From an uncultured Eubacteriales bacterium (lineage in GTDB: Bacteria > Bacillota > Clostridia > Lachnospirales > Lachnospiraceae): a stretch of DNA of 64,000 nucleotides. Made by a program: the position numbers and the translations under genes. Of this stretch, positions 10,457 to 19,744 are shown one piece after another. Under the pieces are notes generated by a model. That model was given only the letters and a program-made list of their open reading frames with translations, had not been told where the DNA came from and did not search any database. The stretch is taken from positions 1-64,000 of the forward strand of contig CASFID010000075.1 of the NCBI GenBank assembly GCA_949294665.1. Reading direction: 5' to 3'. Position 1 is the stretch's first letter. The number at the start of each line of letters is the position of its first letter.

Positions 10457-11827
10457 TCAGATAGGATTTATTTTTTTCTTAATGATGTTGACGGTATTAT
10501 TAAGAGCTTCGTCTGTCTTTAATTCATTTTCTATCTTTTTGACTCCGTGGTTGACGGAAGCATGATCCTTTCCTCCAAGCAGCGCTCCAATGGCTTTCAG
10601 AGGAGTATCTGTAAGAGTTCTGCATAGATACATTACGATCTGCCTTGGAAGAACAATCTCTGCGTTTCTCTTTTTTCCTTTCAGTTCAGACACTGGAACA
10701 TTGAAATGTTCCGATACGATATCTATGATCAGCTCAGGTGTGACAGGACGGTTGTTGTCTGGAGATATCATATCTTTCAGAGCCTCTGCAGCCAGGGATA
10801 TATCTATCGGTTTATTCTCCAGATTAGAAAGGGCGATCAGTTTGTTAAGAGAGCCCTCAAGTTCCCTGATGTTTGATTTGATATTATTTGCAATATACTG
10901 CATGACATCATTAGGTATGTGATATCGGTCGAGACCGTCCAGTTCTTCTTTTTTTCTTAATATCGCCATTCTCGTCTCGTAATCAGGAGCAGATATATCA
11001 GCGATAAGTCCCCACTCGAATCTTGTCCTGAGTCTTGCCTCGAGCGTTTCTATATCCTTTGGAGGTTTATCACTGGAGATGATGATCTGCTTTCCGGATA
11101 CATGAAGATGATTAAAAGTATGGAAGAATTCTTCCTGCGTACTTTCTTTACCTATTATAAATTGAATATCGTCTATAAGAAGAACGTCGTTATTTCTGTA
11201 TTTTTCCCGAAACTTGGTCATGGCGAGTTCACTGCCTGTCTTACCTGCCTTGATCGCATCGATCAGTTCATTTGTGAAAGTTTCACTTGTGACGTAAAGA
11301 ACCTGCTTTGACGGATCATTTTCAAGGATAAAATGAGCGATCGAATGCATAAGATGCGTTTTGCCAAGTCCCACTCCTCCGTAGATAAAAAGAGGATTAT
11401 AGATTTCCCCCGGTGATTCTGCAACCGCCAGTGACGCCGCATGTGCGAAATTGTTATTGCTTCCTACTACAAAGGTATCAAACGTATATTTCGGATTAAG
11501 ATTTGCTTTTTCAAATAGAGAGTTCACTCTGTTTTTTTTGACAATATTTTCTTTCTTTTCCTGAATGACAGTCTGGTTATCTGTCACGAAAGCCACTTCA
11601 TATTCTATTCCTGTTACTTCCGCGATACATACTTTAAAAGGAAGAAGATACTTATCCTCAATATGTTCCAGGCTCGCTCTTAATTTTACAAGGATATACA
11701 CGGTATCGTCTGTTACTTCATATACCGTGAGGGGAGCGATCCAGGTGTTGTAGGAAATATTGGATGAGCAGTATTCCAGCTTCATCTTATTTAATATCTG
11801 GTCCCAGTTCTGTTCTACAATGTTCAT
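10457..11827 (-). CDS. dnaA: Chromosomal replication initiator DnaA
   Basis: A 456-residue AAA+ initiator that binds DnaA boxes and opens oriC. Domain I is at the N terminus, domain III starts near residue 110 with Walker A GGVGLGKTHL (about residue 150) and Walker B LLIDDIQF, and domain IV ends with the DNA-binding GGKDHASVNHGVKKIE helix-turn-helix signature. It is the first gene of the leftward replication cluster. Its promoter (11886-11914) lies beside a DnaA box, suggesting autoregulation. Confidence 0.97.
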   Translation of the reverse strand: MNIVEQNWDQILNKMKLEYCSSNISYNTWIAPLTVYEVTDDTVYILVKLRASLEHIEDKYLLPFKVCIAEVTGIEYEVAFVTDNQTVIQEKKENIVKKNRVNSLFEKANLNPKYTFDTFVVGSNNNFAHAASLAVAESPGEIYNPLFIYGGVGLGKTHLMHSIAHFILENDPSKQVLYVTSETFTNELIDAIKAGKTGSELAMTKFREKYRNNDVLLIDDIQFIIGKESTQEEFFHTFNHLHVSGKQIIISSDKPPKDIETLEARLRTRFEWGLIADISAPDYETRMAILRKKEELDGLDRYHIPNDVMQYIANNIKSNIRELEGSLNKLIALSNLENKPIDISLAAEALKDMISPDNNRPVTPELIIDIVSEHFNVPVSELKGKKRNAEIVLPRQIVMYLCRTLTDTPLKAIGALLGGKDHASVNHGVKKIENELKTDEALNNTVNIIKKKINPI

Positions 11828-11885
11828 CGAAAGTAGCTCCTAATCAATAGAATAGAGAGACATAAAGTTAAAATCTCTCTATTAC

Positions 11886-11914
11886 ATTCTACATCAAAAA
11901 AAGGCATGAATCAA
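11886..11914 (-). promoter_or_regulatory. dnaA promoter (SigA type)
   Basis: On the minus strand, TTGATT (11909-11914) and TAGAAT (11886-11891) are separated by exactly 17 nt. The site is about 60 bp upstream of the dnaA ATG. A DnaA box at 11925-11933 lies just upstream of the -35, well placed for autoregulation. Confidence 0.65.
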
Positions 11915-12124
11915 CGGAAAATAATGTGCATAACTTTATCTACAATTTCAACATTGATAAAATAGAGGATCATAGAAAAAAATAAACAGTATTTATATGT
12001 TATTTTTTATTTATCCACAGGTTATCCACATATTTTCTTATTATCCCGGATGAGTAATGAGCGGACGGCAGGGCACACATAAAATAAAAATTCGCCTAAA
12101 TTTTACTTAAACCCTTGATTTTGC

Positions 12125-12153
12125 TTGACTTATCAGGCTTTTTTAACTATAAT
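12125..12153 (+). promoter_or_regulatory. rpmH promoter (SigA type)
   Basis: TTGACT at 12125-12130 and TATAAT at 12148-12153 with a 17-nt spacer, about 95 bp upstream of rpmH. This is a near-perfect consensus and fits the high expression expected of a ribosomal protein gene. Confidence 0.85.
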
Positions 12154-12247
12154 TAGATACGCGTCTTTTTAGAAAAGACATAAGAAAATGTTTATCATGT
12201 GAATACTTTATTATAAAGTATATCAGAAAAAGGGAGGTGTATTGGGG

Positions 12248-12382
12248 ATGAAGATGACATTTCAGCCGAAGAAAAGATCAAGATCTAAGGTTCATGGTTT
12301 CAGAGCAAGAATGAGCACACCGGGCGGAAGAAAAGTTTTAGCTGCCAGAAGAGCAAAAGGAAGAAAACAGTTATCAGCTTAG
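12248..12382 (+). CDS. rpmH: Ribosomal protein bL34
   Basis: A 44-residue, very basic protein of the large ribosomal subunit. It starts [18 protein letters not shown] and contains the invariant [19 protein letters not shown] segment. The start ATG at 12248 lies 9 nt after GGGAGGT. It is the first gene of the rightward arm from oriC, followed by a hairpin terminator that overlaps its stop codon and then rnpA. Confidence 0.97.
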   Translation: MKMTFQPKKRSRSKVHGFRARMSTPGGRKVLAARRAKGRKQLSA

Positions 12383-12406
12383 GCCGCATATATGTGGCCT
12401 TTTCTT
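12382..12406 (+). terminator. Hairpin/T-run overlapping rpmH stop
   Basis: The 18-nt imperfect palindrome at 12382-12399 (GGCC, G-U pair, CATA/TATG, GGCC) is followed by TTTTCTT. The hairpin begins on the last base of the rpmH stop codon. It probably attenuates read-through into rnpA so that L34 is made in excess of RnpA. Confidence 0.6.
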
Positions 12407-12447
12407 CTATCCAGAGATAATTGATCAGATCAGAGAAGAGGTCTTTG

Positions 12448-12789
12448 ATGATATTTTCCGAATCTTTAAAGAAACATAAAGATTTCCAGAATGTATATAA
12501 AAAAGGGAGATCCCTGGCGAACAGTGTTCTTGTAATGTATGTTATAAAAAACGAACTCGAAAGAAACAGGCTGGGAATCTCCGTGAGTAAAAAAGTAGGG
12601 AACAGTGTAGTCAGGCATCACCTGACGAGACTTGTAAGAGAAAGTTACAGACTGTCAGAAGGGCATTTCCGTTGTGGATATGATATCGTTGTAATAGTAA
12701 GGACAGGTGCAGGAGAAAAAAATTATCATGAGATTAAGAGTGCACTGATCCACCTCGGAAAACTTCATAAAATATATAAGCAGGACTGA
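12448..12789 (+). CDS. rnpA: Ribonuclease P protein component
   Basis: A 113-residue basic protein cofactor of RNase P, which trims tRNA 5' leaders. The family signature is seen in [20 protein letters not shown], where the usual RNR motif is [10 protein letters not shown] here. I chose ATG 12448 ([13 protein letters not shown]) because it follows AGAGG at normal spacing; an in-frame TTG at 12421 would add nine residues of non-family sequence. It is in the conserved position after rpmH. Confidence 0.93.
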   Translation: MIFSESLKKHKDFQNVYKKGRSLANSVLVMYVIKNELERNRLGISVSKKVGNSVVRHHLTRLVRESYRLSEGHFRCGYDIVVIVRTGAGEKNYHEIKSALIHLGKLHKIYKQD

Positions 12790-12821
12790 AAGATAAGTTC
12801 TTTAAAAAGGAAGTGGCGCAG

Positions 12822-13034
12822 ATGAAGAGGATCCTGTTATGGCTGATACGTTTTTACAGAAAGTATCTGTCCGGTCTGAAAGGATACAGCACATGTAAGT
12901 ATTATCCTACATGTTCACAGTATGGACTTGAGGCGATAGAAAAGTACGGCGCTCTCAAGGGTGGAGCTCTGGCTGTCTGGCGTATCCTGCGCTGCAACCC
13001 ATTTTCAAAAGGCGGATATGATCCGGTACCCTAA
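12822..13034 (+). CDS. yidD: Membrane protein insertion efficiency factor YidD
   Basis: A 70-residue protein of the YidD family, membrane-associated through an N-terminal amphipathic helix ([18 protein letters not shown]). The conserved [17 protein letters not shown] core and the [14 protein letters not shown] end are present. ATG 12822 lies behind AAGGAAG; an in-frame GTG at 12813 would overlap that ribosome binding site. It lies between rnpA and yidC as in most bacteria. Confidence 0.93.
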   Translation: MKRILLWLIRFYRKYLSGLKGYSTCKYYPTCSQYGLEAIEKYGALKGGALAVWRILRCNPFSKGGYDPVP

Positions 13035-13046
13035 GGAGGATAAGTA

Positions 13047-14372
13047 ATGGAAGTTTACGGGCTTTTAGCCAGCGGCGGTATTTATGACTGGCCGATCATA
13101 AGTCAGATATCTTGGATCTTAGGTCAGGTCATGAATGGAATCTACAACGTGATGAGTGCGATCGGAATAGAGAATATCGGTGTAAGTATCATCATATTCA
13201 CCATTATCGTATATACGATCCTGCTCCCGCTGACGATCAAACAGCAGAAATTTTCTAAAATGCAGGCGGTGATGCAGCCTGAACTGCAGAAAATACAGAA
13301 AAAATATGCAAACAAAAAAGATCAGGTCTCACAGCAGAAACAGATGGAAGAGACGAATCAGGTATATGAAAAATACGGAGTCAGGATGTCCAGCGGATGT
13401 CTTCCTTCCCTGATGCAGCTTCTTATCCTGTTTGGCCTGTATCCTGTAGTTCAGAATATTCCCGCATATGTTACGAAAGTAAGAGAAGTATATATGCCCC
13501 TCGTGGATCAGATACAGTCGGTGTCAGGGTATGAGAGTATCATGAAAGAAGTATCCGGATCGATCGCAGGTTCTTTTGATTTTTCTACTACGACAGGAAT
13601 TGTCGAAGCTCTGTACAGATTTCAGGATTCCACATGGAATGCCCTGATCGAGCAGATGCCAAACGTAGAAAATATCGCGAACAGTACGATCCAGGAGGTA
13701 GGAAGATTAAATAATTTCCTCGGAATAGATATCGGTTCTCATCCGTGGAATCTTCTGACAAACGCCCTTGCAGCGGCATCTGTAGCTGGAGTTATCCTGG
13801 CGATACTCATACCGGTACTCGCAGGTCTGACACAGTTTATCAGCGTGAAGCTGTCCCAGATGAACACGGTGGCTTCAGCACAGGATTCGGACAATCCGAT
13901 GATGAATTCCATGAAGACGATGACATATACAATGCCGCTTATTTCTGTTGTATTTGGTTTTACTCTGCCGGCAGGTCTTGGTCTTTACTGGGTAGCCAGC
14001 GCTGCGGTCAGAAGTGTACAGCAGCTGGCGGTCAATAAGTACCTGAAGAATAAAAATGTGGAAGACATTATTGAGGAAAACCGTAAGAAGGCCCAGAAGA
14101 AACGTGAAAAGAAAGGCACATCTGCAGAAGAGATCAATAAGATGGCCACAACCAGTACAAGAAATGTAGGAACCTCCAGAAAGAAAAATGAAAATCTGGA
14201 TCCTGAAAAAGAAGAAAAGATCAGAAAGGCACAGGAACTTGCGCAGAATGCTAAGCCTGGCAGCCTGACAGCAAAAGCAAATCTTGTCAGCAGATATAAC
14301 AGCGGACAGAAGACAGAAGCAAAGTCTTCCGAGGAGACAGAAGATAAGGCTGGAAAATCAAAGAAAAAATAG
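13047..14372 (+). CDS. yidC: Membrane protein insertase YidC/Oxa1
   Basis: A 441-residue insertase that places membrane proteins with or without SecYEG. The conserved core has membrane segments near residues 45-65 (IIIFTIIVYTILLPLTIKQQ), 115-135, 235-260 and 285-315, with the basic QQKFSKMQ region between. A long charged C-terminal tail follows (KKAQKKREKK), as in Gram-positive YidC2 types. No lipobox is seen, unlike SpoIIIJ. Start ATG 13047 follows AAGGAGG. Confidence 0.94.
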   Translation: MEVYGLLASGGIYDWPIISQISWILGQVMNGIYNVMSAIGIENIGVSIIIFTIIVYTILLPLTIKQQKFSKMQAVMQPELQKIQKKYANKKDQVSQQKQMEETNQVYEKYGVRMSSGCLPSLMQLLILFGLYPVVQNIPAYVTKVREVYMPLVDQIQSVSGYESIMKEVSGSIAGSFDFSTTTGIVEALYRFQDSTWNALIEQMPNVENIANSTIQEVGRLNNFLGIDIGSHPWNLLTNALAAASVAGVILAILIPVLAGLTQFISVKLSQMNTVASAQDSDNPMMNSMKTMTYTMPLISVVFGFTLPAGLGLYWVASAAVRSVQQLAVNKYLKNKNVEDIIEENRKKAQKKREKKGTSAEEINKMATTSTRNVGTSRKKNENLDPEKEEKIRKAQELAQNAKPGSLTAKANLVSRYNSGQKTEAKSSEETEDKAGKSKKK

Positions 14373-14434
14373 GTTGTCTGTTTCAGAGCAGATCATACAG
14401 AGATGAACTGCATATGAGAAAGGAAGGAATCGGG

Positions 14435-15301
14435 ATGAAAGGTAGTATCAGAGTATCAGCAAAGACGTTAGACGATGCGATTACAGAAGCACTGGTCCAG
14501 CTTGGAATTACTAGTGATAAGCTTGAATACGAAGTGATAGAAAAGGGCAGCGCCGGATTTCTTGGAATCGGCATGAAACAGGCAGTAATAGAGGCGTGGC
14601 CTAAAGTGGAAAAAGAACCTGAACCTGAGATAAAAGATATCGTCGAGGATATCATAAAAGAAGAAAAAGAATCCATCATGGATATCAAGGATTCAGTAAA
14701 GAAAGAGCAGTCTCAGCCCAAAAAAGAAAAAAGAGGCAGAACTCCTGCTGATAAAAAGAAAGAAAAACCTGCGAAAGATACAGTGGAAAAGGAAGAAACC
14801 ACAGAAGAAAACGAAGGAAAAGAAAAGCAGGAACTTGCAAAGGTGGAAGAGCAGACGATCACTTTTGTAGAGCAGTTTATCAAGGATACTTTAAAAGCTA
14901 TGAGTATGGAAGTTGAAATTAATTCCTCCATAGATGAAGACGGAGCTCTCTGCTTGGAAATGAAGGGAGAGCATATGGGTATCCTGATCGGAAAGAGAGG
15001 ACAGACGCTGGACGCTCTTCAGTATCTTGCAAACAGAGTGGCGAACAAACATCAGGACGGCTATGTAAGAGTGAAGCTTGATACGGAGAATTACCGTGCG
15101 AGAAGAGAAGAAACCCTGAAACATCTCGCAAAGAATATCGCGCATAAGGTGAAGAGAAACAGGAGACCATTTGTGTTAGAGCCTATGAATCCTTATGAGA
15201 GAAGGATCATCCACTCGGCGCTCCAGTCGGATCCTTATGTTACGACTCACAGCGAGGGAGAAGAGCCGTACAGGAAGGTTGTCGTCACATTAAAAAAATA
15301 G
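14435..15301 (+). CDS. jag: Jag/KhpB RNA-binding protein
   Basis: A 288-residue protein with an N-terminal Jag_N domain (residues 1-50), a long Lys/Glu-rich linker (about 65-140), a type II KH domain with the GKRG loop in GILIGKRGQTLDALQYL, and an R3H domain (RRIIHSALQSDPYVTTHSEG) at the C terminus. KhpB binds many RNAs and influences cell elongation. I chose ATG 14435 with AAGGAAG upstream rather than 14414. It is followed by a strong terminator, so it ends the rpmH-jag unit. Confidence 0.94.
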   Translation: MKGSIRVSAKTLDDAITEALVQLGITSDKLEYEVIEKGSAGFLGIGMKQAVIEAWPKVEKEPEPEIKDIVEDIIKEEKESIMDIKDSVKKEQSQPKKEKRGRTPADKKKEKPAKDTVEKEETTEENEGKEKQELAKVEEQTITFVEQFIKDTLKAMSMEVEINSSIDEDGALCLEMKGEHMGILIGKRGQTLDALQYLANRVANKHQDGYVRVKLDTENYRARREETLKHLAKNIAHKVKRNRRPFVLEPMNPYERRIIHSALQSDPYVTTHSEGEEPYRKVVVTLKK

Positions 15302-15314
15302 TAAGAGAAAAGCG

Positions 15315-15367
15315 AAAGGACGTTTTGATGATATGCGGGAACCCCGCACAGAGAAAACGTCCTTTTT
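15315..15367 (+). terminator. Intrinsic terminator after jag
   Basis: AAAGGACGTTTT (15315-15326) pairs with AAAACGTCCTTT (15354-15365), with an inner TGCGGG/CCCGCA stem, then a T run. It separates the rpmH-jag unit from mnmE. Confidence 0.85.
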
Positions 15368-15392
15368 CTATGCAGTAATCAAGGCTCTGTTA

Positions 15393-15401
15393 TGGTATAA
15401 T
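15393..15401 (+). promoter_or_regulatory. mnmE extended -10 promoter
   Basis: TGGTATAAT (TG-N-TATAAT) lies just after the jag terminator and about 60 bp before mnmE. The -35 region at proper spacing is weak, which is common for extended -10 promoters. Confidence 0.5.
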
Positions 15402-15460
15402 ATATGTCGGATGATCTGACAGAGCTATGATCTTTAAGAATAAGAGGAATTGAAGAAGTG

Positions 15461-16834
15461 ATGAAAAAAGAAACTATCGCGGCCATATCTACCGGCATGT
15501 CTAATTCCGGCATAGGAATCATAAGGATCAGCGGGGAGGAAGCATTTGATATTGCCGACAGGATATACAGAGGAAAAGATACTATTAAAGATGCAGACAG
15601 TCATACCATCCATTATGGTCATATAATGGACGGCGAAGAGATTATAGATGAGGTTCTTGTAATGGTCATGAAATCTCCAAGAACATTTACAGGAGAAGAT
15701 ACGGTAGAGATAGACTGTCATGGAGGAACGTATGTAGTTAGGAGAGTTTTGGAGACAGTGCTCAGGAACGGAGCCAGAGCTGCAGAACCGGGAGAGTTCA
15801 CAAAGAGAGCTTTTCTAAACGGCAGGATAGACCTCTCACAGGCAGAAGCTGTAACTGATGTCATCAATTCTGAAAATGAGTATGCTCTTCAAAGTTCAAT
15901 CAGTCAACTTAAAGGTAGTGTTAAAAATAAAATTATTAATATAAGAAATGAAATAATTTACAATACTGCTTTTATTGAATCTGCACTTGATGATCCTGAA
16001 CATATCAGCGTTGATGGATATGGGGAAACTTTGAAATTAACTTTACAACAAATTGCTGACGAATTAAATAATCTTATAAGTTCGGCAGATAATGGGCGGG
16101 TAATAAAAGAAGGAATTAATACCGTTATTTTGGGAAAGCCTAATGCAGGAAAATCTTCTCTTCTCAATGTACTTTCCGGACATGAGAGAGCTATCGTGAC
16201 AGATATCGAGGGTACGACAAGGGATATATTGGAAGAACAGATCAGACTGGGAGAAGTAAGCCTGAATGTCATAGATACAGCGGGGATCAGGAATACAGAC
16301 AATGTGATCGAGAAGATAGGTGTGGACAGAGCACAGGAGTACGCGAAAAAAGCGGATCTTATCATCTATGTAGTAGACGCATCCAGGATGCTTGACGAAA
16401 ATGATGAAAAAATATTACATCTTGTAAGAGAAAAAAATACGATCATACTTTTAAATAAATCAGATCTGGACACTGTGATAACAGAAAATGAGATTAAAAG
16501 TAAAGCCGGTGAAGATACTCCTGTCATCTCTGTTTCAGCAAAAGAAGAATATGGTATAAAAGAGCTGGAAGATAAAGTGAAAGATCTGTTTTTAAAGGGA
16601 AAAATATCTTTCAACGAACAGATCTTCATAACAAATGCACGTCAGAAAACTGCTCTGGAAGAAGCGCTTGAGAGTATAAAGAAAGTGATCCAGAGTATTG
16701 ATGCCGGAATGAGTGAGGATTTTTATTCTATAGATCTTATGGATGCATATGAGTCGTTGGGGAAAATAACCGGAGAATCAGTAGGAGAAGATTTGATAAA
16801 TGAAATATTCAGCAAATTCTGTATGGGAAAATAA
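15461..16834 (+). CDS. mnmE: tRNA modification GTPase MnmE
   Basis: A 457-residue GTPase that, with MnmG, builds the cmnm5 modification on wobble uridine 34 of several tRNAs. It has the N-terminal tetrahydrofolate-binding domain ([20 protein letters not shown]), G1 [10 protein letters not shown]2 in EGTTRD, G3 DTAGI, G4 NKSD, and the C-terminal FCMGK signature whose Cys is conserved. ATG 15461 is preferred over the adjacent GTG. Its 3' end overlaps mnmG by 35 bp, coupling the two partners. Confidence 0.96.
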   Translation: MKKETIAAISTGMSNSGIGIIRISGEEAFDIADRIYRGKDTIKDADSHTIHYGHIMDGEEIIDEVLVMVMKSPRTFTGEDTVEIDCHGGTYVVRRVLETVLRNGARAAEPGEFTKRAFLNGRIDLSQAEAVTDVINSENEYALQSSISQLKGSVKNKIINIRNEIIYNTAFIESALDDPEHISVDGYGETLKLTLQQIADELNNLISSADNGRVIKEGINTVILGKPNAGKSSLLNVLSGHERAIVTDIEGTTRDILEEQIRLGEVSLNVIDTAGIRNTDNVIEKIGVDRAQEYAKKADLIIYVVDASRMLDENDEKILHLVREKNTIILLNKSDLDTVITENEIKSKAGEDTPVISVSAKEEYGIKELEDKVKDLFLKGKISFNEQIFITNARQKTALEEALESIKKVIQSIDAGMSEDFYSIDLMDAYESLGKITGESVGEDLINEIFSKFCMGK

Positions 16835-18692
16835 AGATGAATATGATGTGGCGGTCATCGGAGCGGGACATGCCGGATGCGAGGCTGCGCTTGCCTGTGC
16901 AAGACTTGGATGCAGGACTGTGATGTTTACTGTCAGTGTGGACAGCATTGCTCTTATGCCATGTAATCCGAATATCGGGGGAAGCTCCAAGGGACATCTT
17001 GTAAGAGAAGTGGATGCTCTTGGAGGAGAGATGGGAAAAGTGATCGACAGGACATTTATTCAGTCTAAGATGCTCAATAAGTCAAAAGGTCCTGCCGTCC
17101 ATTCTCTTCGAGCGCAGGCAGACAAGGCGGATTACAGCAGAACAATGCGTCAGGTTCTTGAAGAACAGGATCTTCTTGATATCCGTCAGATGGAGGTAAC
17201 AGATATACTTACCAAAGACAGGAAAGTGACTGGAGTACAGACTTATTCCGGGGCTGTTTATCATTGTAAGGCTGTCATACTTTGTACAGGGACCTATCTG
17301 AAAGCGAGATGTATCTATGGCGATGTGAGTACATATACCGGACCTAACGGACTGCAGAGCGCCGATCACTTAACGGAAAGTTTAAAGTCTCTCGGTGTCA
17401 GAATGTATCGTTTTAAAACAGGCACCCCTGCGCGTATTGACAGAAGATCGATAGATTTCAGCAAAATGGAAGAACAGAAAGGCGACGAGAAAGTTGTTCC
17501 CTTTTCTTTTACGACAGATCCTGCCGACGTGCAGATCGATCAGGTTTCCTGCTGGCTGACATATACAAATGAGAAGACACATGACATAATCAGGAAAAAT
17601 CTGGACAGATCTCCTCTTTTCTCAGGCGCTATCGAGGGGACAGGTCCGAGATACTGCCCATCTATAGAAGATAAGGTGGTGAAATTTCCCGATAAGGAAA
17701 GACATCAGGTATTTATTGAACCGGAAGGCATACATACGACAGAAATGTACATAGGCGGTATGTCCAGTTCATTACCAGAAGATGTTCAATACGCGATGTA
17801 CAGAAGCGTTCCTGGGCTGGAACATGCTAAGATCGTAAGAAATGCTTATGCGATCGAATATGATTGCATTGATGCACGTCAGCTTATGTCTACGCTTGAG
17901 TTTAAAGAGATAGACGGACTTTTCAGCGGAGGTCAGTTTAACGGTAGTTCCGGCTATGAGGAGGCAGCGGCTCAGGGACTTATCGCCGGCATCAATGCCG
18001 CCAGAAAAATTCAGGGAAAAGAAGGCGTGATTATCGATCGTTCCCAGGGATATATCGGGGTGCTTATTGATGATCTTGTCACGAAAGAAAACCATGAACC
18101 CTACCGCATGATGACGTCGAGGGCAGAGTACAGGCTGCTTCTCAGGCAGGATAATGCAGATCTCCGTCTGACAAAGATTGGATATGAGATCGGGCTTATT
18201 GACGAGGAGAGATATAAAAGGCTCTTAAGAAAAGAAAAAATGATAGATGAGGAGATAAACAGAGTCGAGCACACGAATATAGGTACTTCTGAGGAAATAC
18301 AAAATCTGCTTTCTTCATATGGGAGCGCTCTATTGAATTCAGGAACAACGCTCGCCGAGCTTATAAGAAGACCGGAACTGTCCTACGGGAAGCTGGCATC
18401 GGTTGATATAAACAGGCCCGATCTTCCCTGGGACGTTTCAGAGCAGGTGAATATAAATATCAAATACGACGGATATATTAAACGACAGATGCGCCAGGTA
18501 GATCAGTTTAAAAAGATGGAGAAGAAAAAAATACCGGATGATATCGATTATGACGATATAAAGAGTCTCAGAATCGAGGCCAGACAGAAACTCAGTCAGA
18601 TACGTCCTGTTTCTATCGGACAGGCGTCGAGAATATCAGGTGTATCCCCTGCAGATGTGTCGGTTTTGCTTGTTTATTTGAGTTCACGTTGA
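16800..18692 (+). CDS. mnmG: tRNA uridine-34 modification enzyme MnmG (GidA)
   Basis: A 630-residue FAD enzyme, partner of MnmE. The Rossmann motif [10 protein letters not shown] is near residue 21, the MnmG signatures [11 protein letters not shown] and FEETGPNG-like regions are replaced by the family forms [10 protein letters not shown] and [17 protein letters not shown], and a C-terminal helical domain contacts MnmE. The only suitable start is ATG 16800, inside mnmE, with GGAGAAG upstream. The N terminus therefore carries about 15 residues before the FAD domain. Confidence 0.96.
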   Translation: MKYSANSVWENKDEYDVAVIGAGHAGCEAALACARLGCRTVMFTVSVDSIALMPCNPNIGGSSKGHLVREVDALGGEMGKVIDRTFIQSKMLNKSKGPAVHSLRAQADKADYSRTMRQVLEEQDLLDIRQMEVTDILTKDRKVTGVQTYSGAVYHCKAVILCTGTYLKARCIYGDVSTYTGPNGLQSADHLTESLKSLGVRMYRFKTGTPARIDRRSIDFSKMEEQKGDEKVVPFSFTTDPADVQIDQVSCWLTYTNEKTHDIIRKNLDRSPLFSGAIEGTGPRYCPSIEDKVVKFPDKERHQVFIEPEGIHTTEMYIGGMSSSLPEDVQYAMYRSVPGLEHAKIVRNAYAIEYDCIDARQLMSTLEFKEIDGLFSGGQFNGSSGYEEAAAQGLIAGINAARKIQGKEGVIIDRSQGYIGVLIDDLVTKENHEPYRMMTSRAEYRLLLRQDNADLRLTKIGYEIGLIDEERYKRLLRKEKMIDEEINRVEHTNIGTSEEIQNLLSSYGSALLNSGTTLAELIRRPELSYGKLASVDINRPDLPWDVSEQVNINIKYDGYIKRQMRQVDQFKKMEKKKIPDDIDYDDIKSLRIEARQKLSQIRPVSIGQASRISGVSPADVSVLLVYLSSR

Positions 18693-18744
18693 GTAAATCC
18701 GAAGAGGATATCATTAATCATAGAAGGAGCTGCACGAGTACAAA

Positions 18745-19500
18745 ATGGAAAACAGTATATCCAGAATAGAAAACAGAGCTGATAAATCAGGTAAGATTGT
18801 ATTGGAAAATGAACTGAGCGCTATGGGAATCACATTATCCCAACGTCAGAAAGATCAATTTGACATATACTATGAATTGATGTCAGAGTGGAATAAAGTA
18901 ATGAATCTGACAGGAATAACTGAGAGAAGCGAAGTTGACATAAAACATTTTGTTGATAGTCTTACAATTGTAAGAATTAAGAATATGGGAAATGTAAATA
19001 CACTTATCGATGTCGGTACAGGCGCCGGATTTCCCGGAATTCCGATAAAAATCGTATTTCCTCATATAAAAGCTGTGCTTCTTGATTCTCTCAATAAACG
19101 CCTTAAATTCTTAAATGAAGTAATCGAAAAGCTCGGTCTTTCTTGTATTGAAACTGTACATGGCAGGGCGGAAGATTATGCAAGGCAGAGTATGTACAGG
19201 GAAAGTTTTGATCTCTGCGTATCGCGCGCGGTGGCTAATCTTTCTACTTTAAGTGAATATTGTCTTCCGTTCGTGAATATTGGCGGAAGTTTTATTTCAT
19301 ATAAGGGAAGTGATGCGGATGTGGAGATTGAACAGGCGTCAAGAGCGGTGGATGTTCTCGGAGGGAAAATTGTCCGGATTGATAAGTTTAATCTTCCCTG
19401 CACAGATATGAAAAGAGTTTTAGTGGACATCGGTAAAATCAGATCCACCCCTTCAAAGTATCCGAGAAAAGCCGGAGTTCCGTCAAAAGATCCTATTTGA
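18745..19500 (+). CDS. rsmG: 16S rRNA (guanine-527-N7) methyltransferase RsmG
   Basis: A 251-residue SAM-dependent methyltransferase (formerly GidB). The SAM-binding motif DVGTGAGFPGIPIKI lies near residue 90, after the family signature WNKVMNLTGIT. GAAGGAG is about 15 nt from the ATG, a little far. It ends the mnmE-mnmG-rsmG unit and is followed by a bidirectional terminator. Loss of RsmG gives low-level streptomycin resistance in other bacteria. Confidence 0.95.
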   Translation: MENSISRIENRADKSGKIVLENELSAMGITLSQRQKDQFDIYYELMSEWNKVMNLTGITERSEVDIKHFVDSLTIVRIKNMGNVNTLIDVGTGAGFPGIPIKIVFPHIKAVLLDSLNKRLKFLNEVIEKLGLSCIETVHGRAEDYARQSMYRESFDLCVSRAVANLSTLSEYCLPFVNIGGSFISYKGSDADVEIEQASRAVDVLGGKIVRIDKFNLPCTDMKRVLVDIGKIRSTPSKYPRKAGVPSKDPI

Positions 19501-19583
19501 TTTTCTAGTTGAGCGTTATGAGATTTTTTCTATATTTACTTCGATATAGATTCTGATTGATTGGCATATGTAGAACATATAAT

Positions 19584-19645
19584 AAAAAGAATGTCTTAAT
19601 GAAGGATGCAAAAATAGCATCGATCATTAAGACATTCTTTTTATT
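19584..19645. terminator. Bidirectional terminator between rsmG and hydrolase
   Basis: An 18-bp perfect inverted repeat, AAAAAGAATGTCTTAATG (19584-19601) and its complement at 19625-19642, with a nested GATGC/GCATC stem. A and T runs flank both sides, so it can stop rsmG and the convergent hydrolase gene. Confidence 0.85.
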
Positions 19646-19744
19646 TTATAATGTTTTATTGTCCGGATCTTCTGCATGCTCGTTAATCATTTTTAATCCG
19701 GTGCGCATCTTTTGTATCTTTCGCTGATCTGTTGTTTTTGATAT

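Larger units (their letters stand above)
11828..12247. other. oriC: dnaA-rpmH intergenic oriC with DnaA boxes
   Basis: A 420-bp AT-rich non-coding region between divergent dnaA and rpmH. Perfect DnaA boxes TTATCCACA occur in tandem at 12011-12019 and 12022-12030. A third, TTATGCACA on the minus strand, is at 11925-11933. An inverted repeat AGAGAGA/TCTCTCT (11854-11860, 11874-11880) lies in the dnaA leader. This is the standard Firmicute origin position and the point where gene direction flips. Confidence 0.85.
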
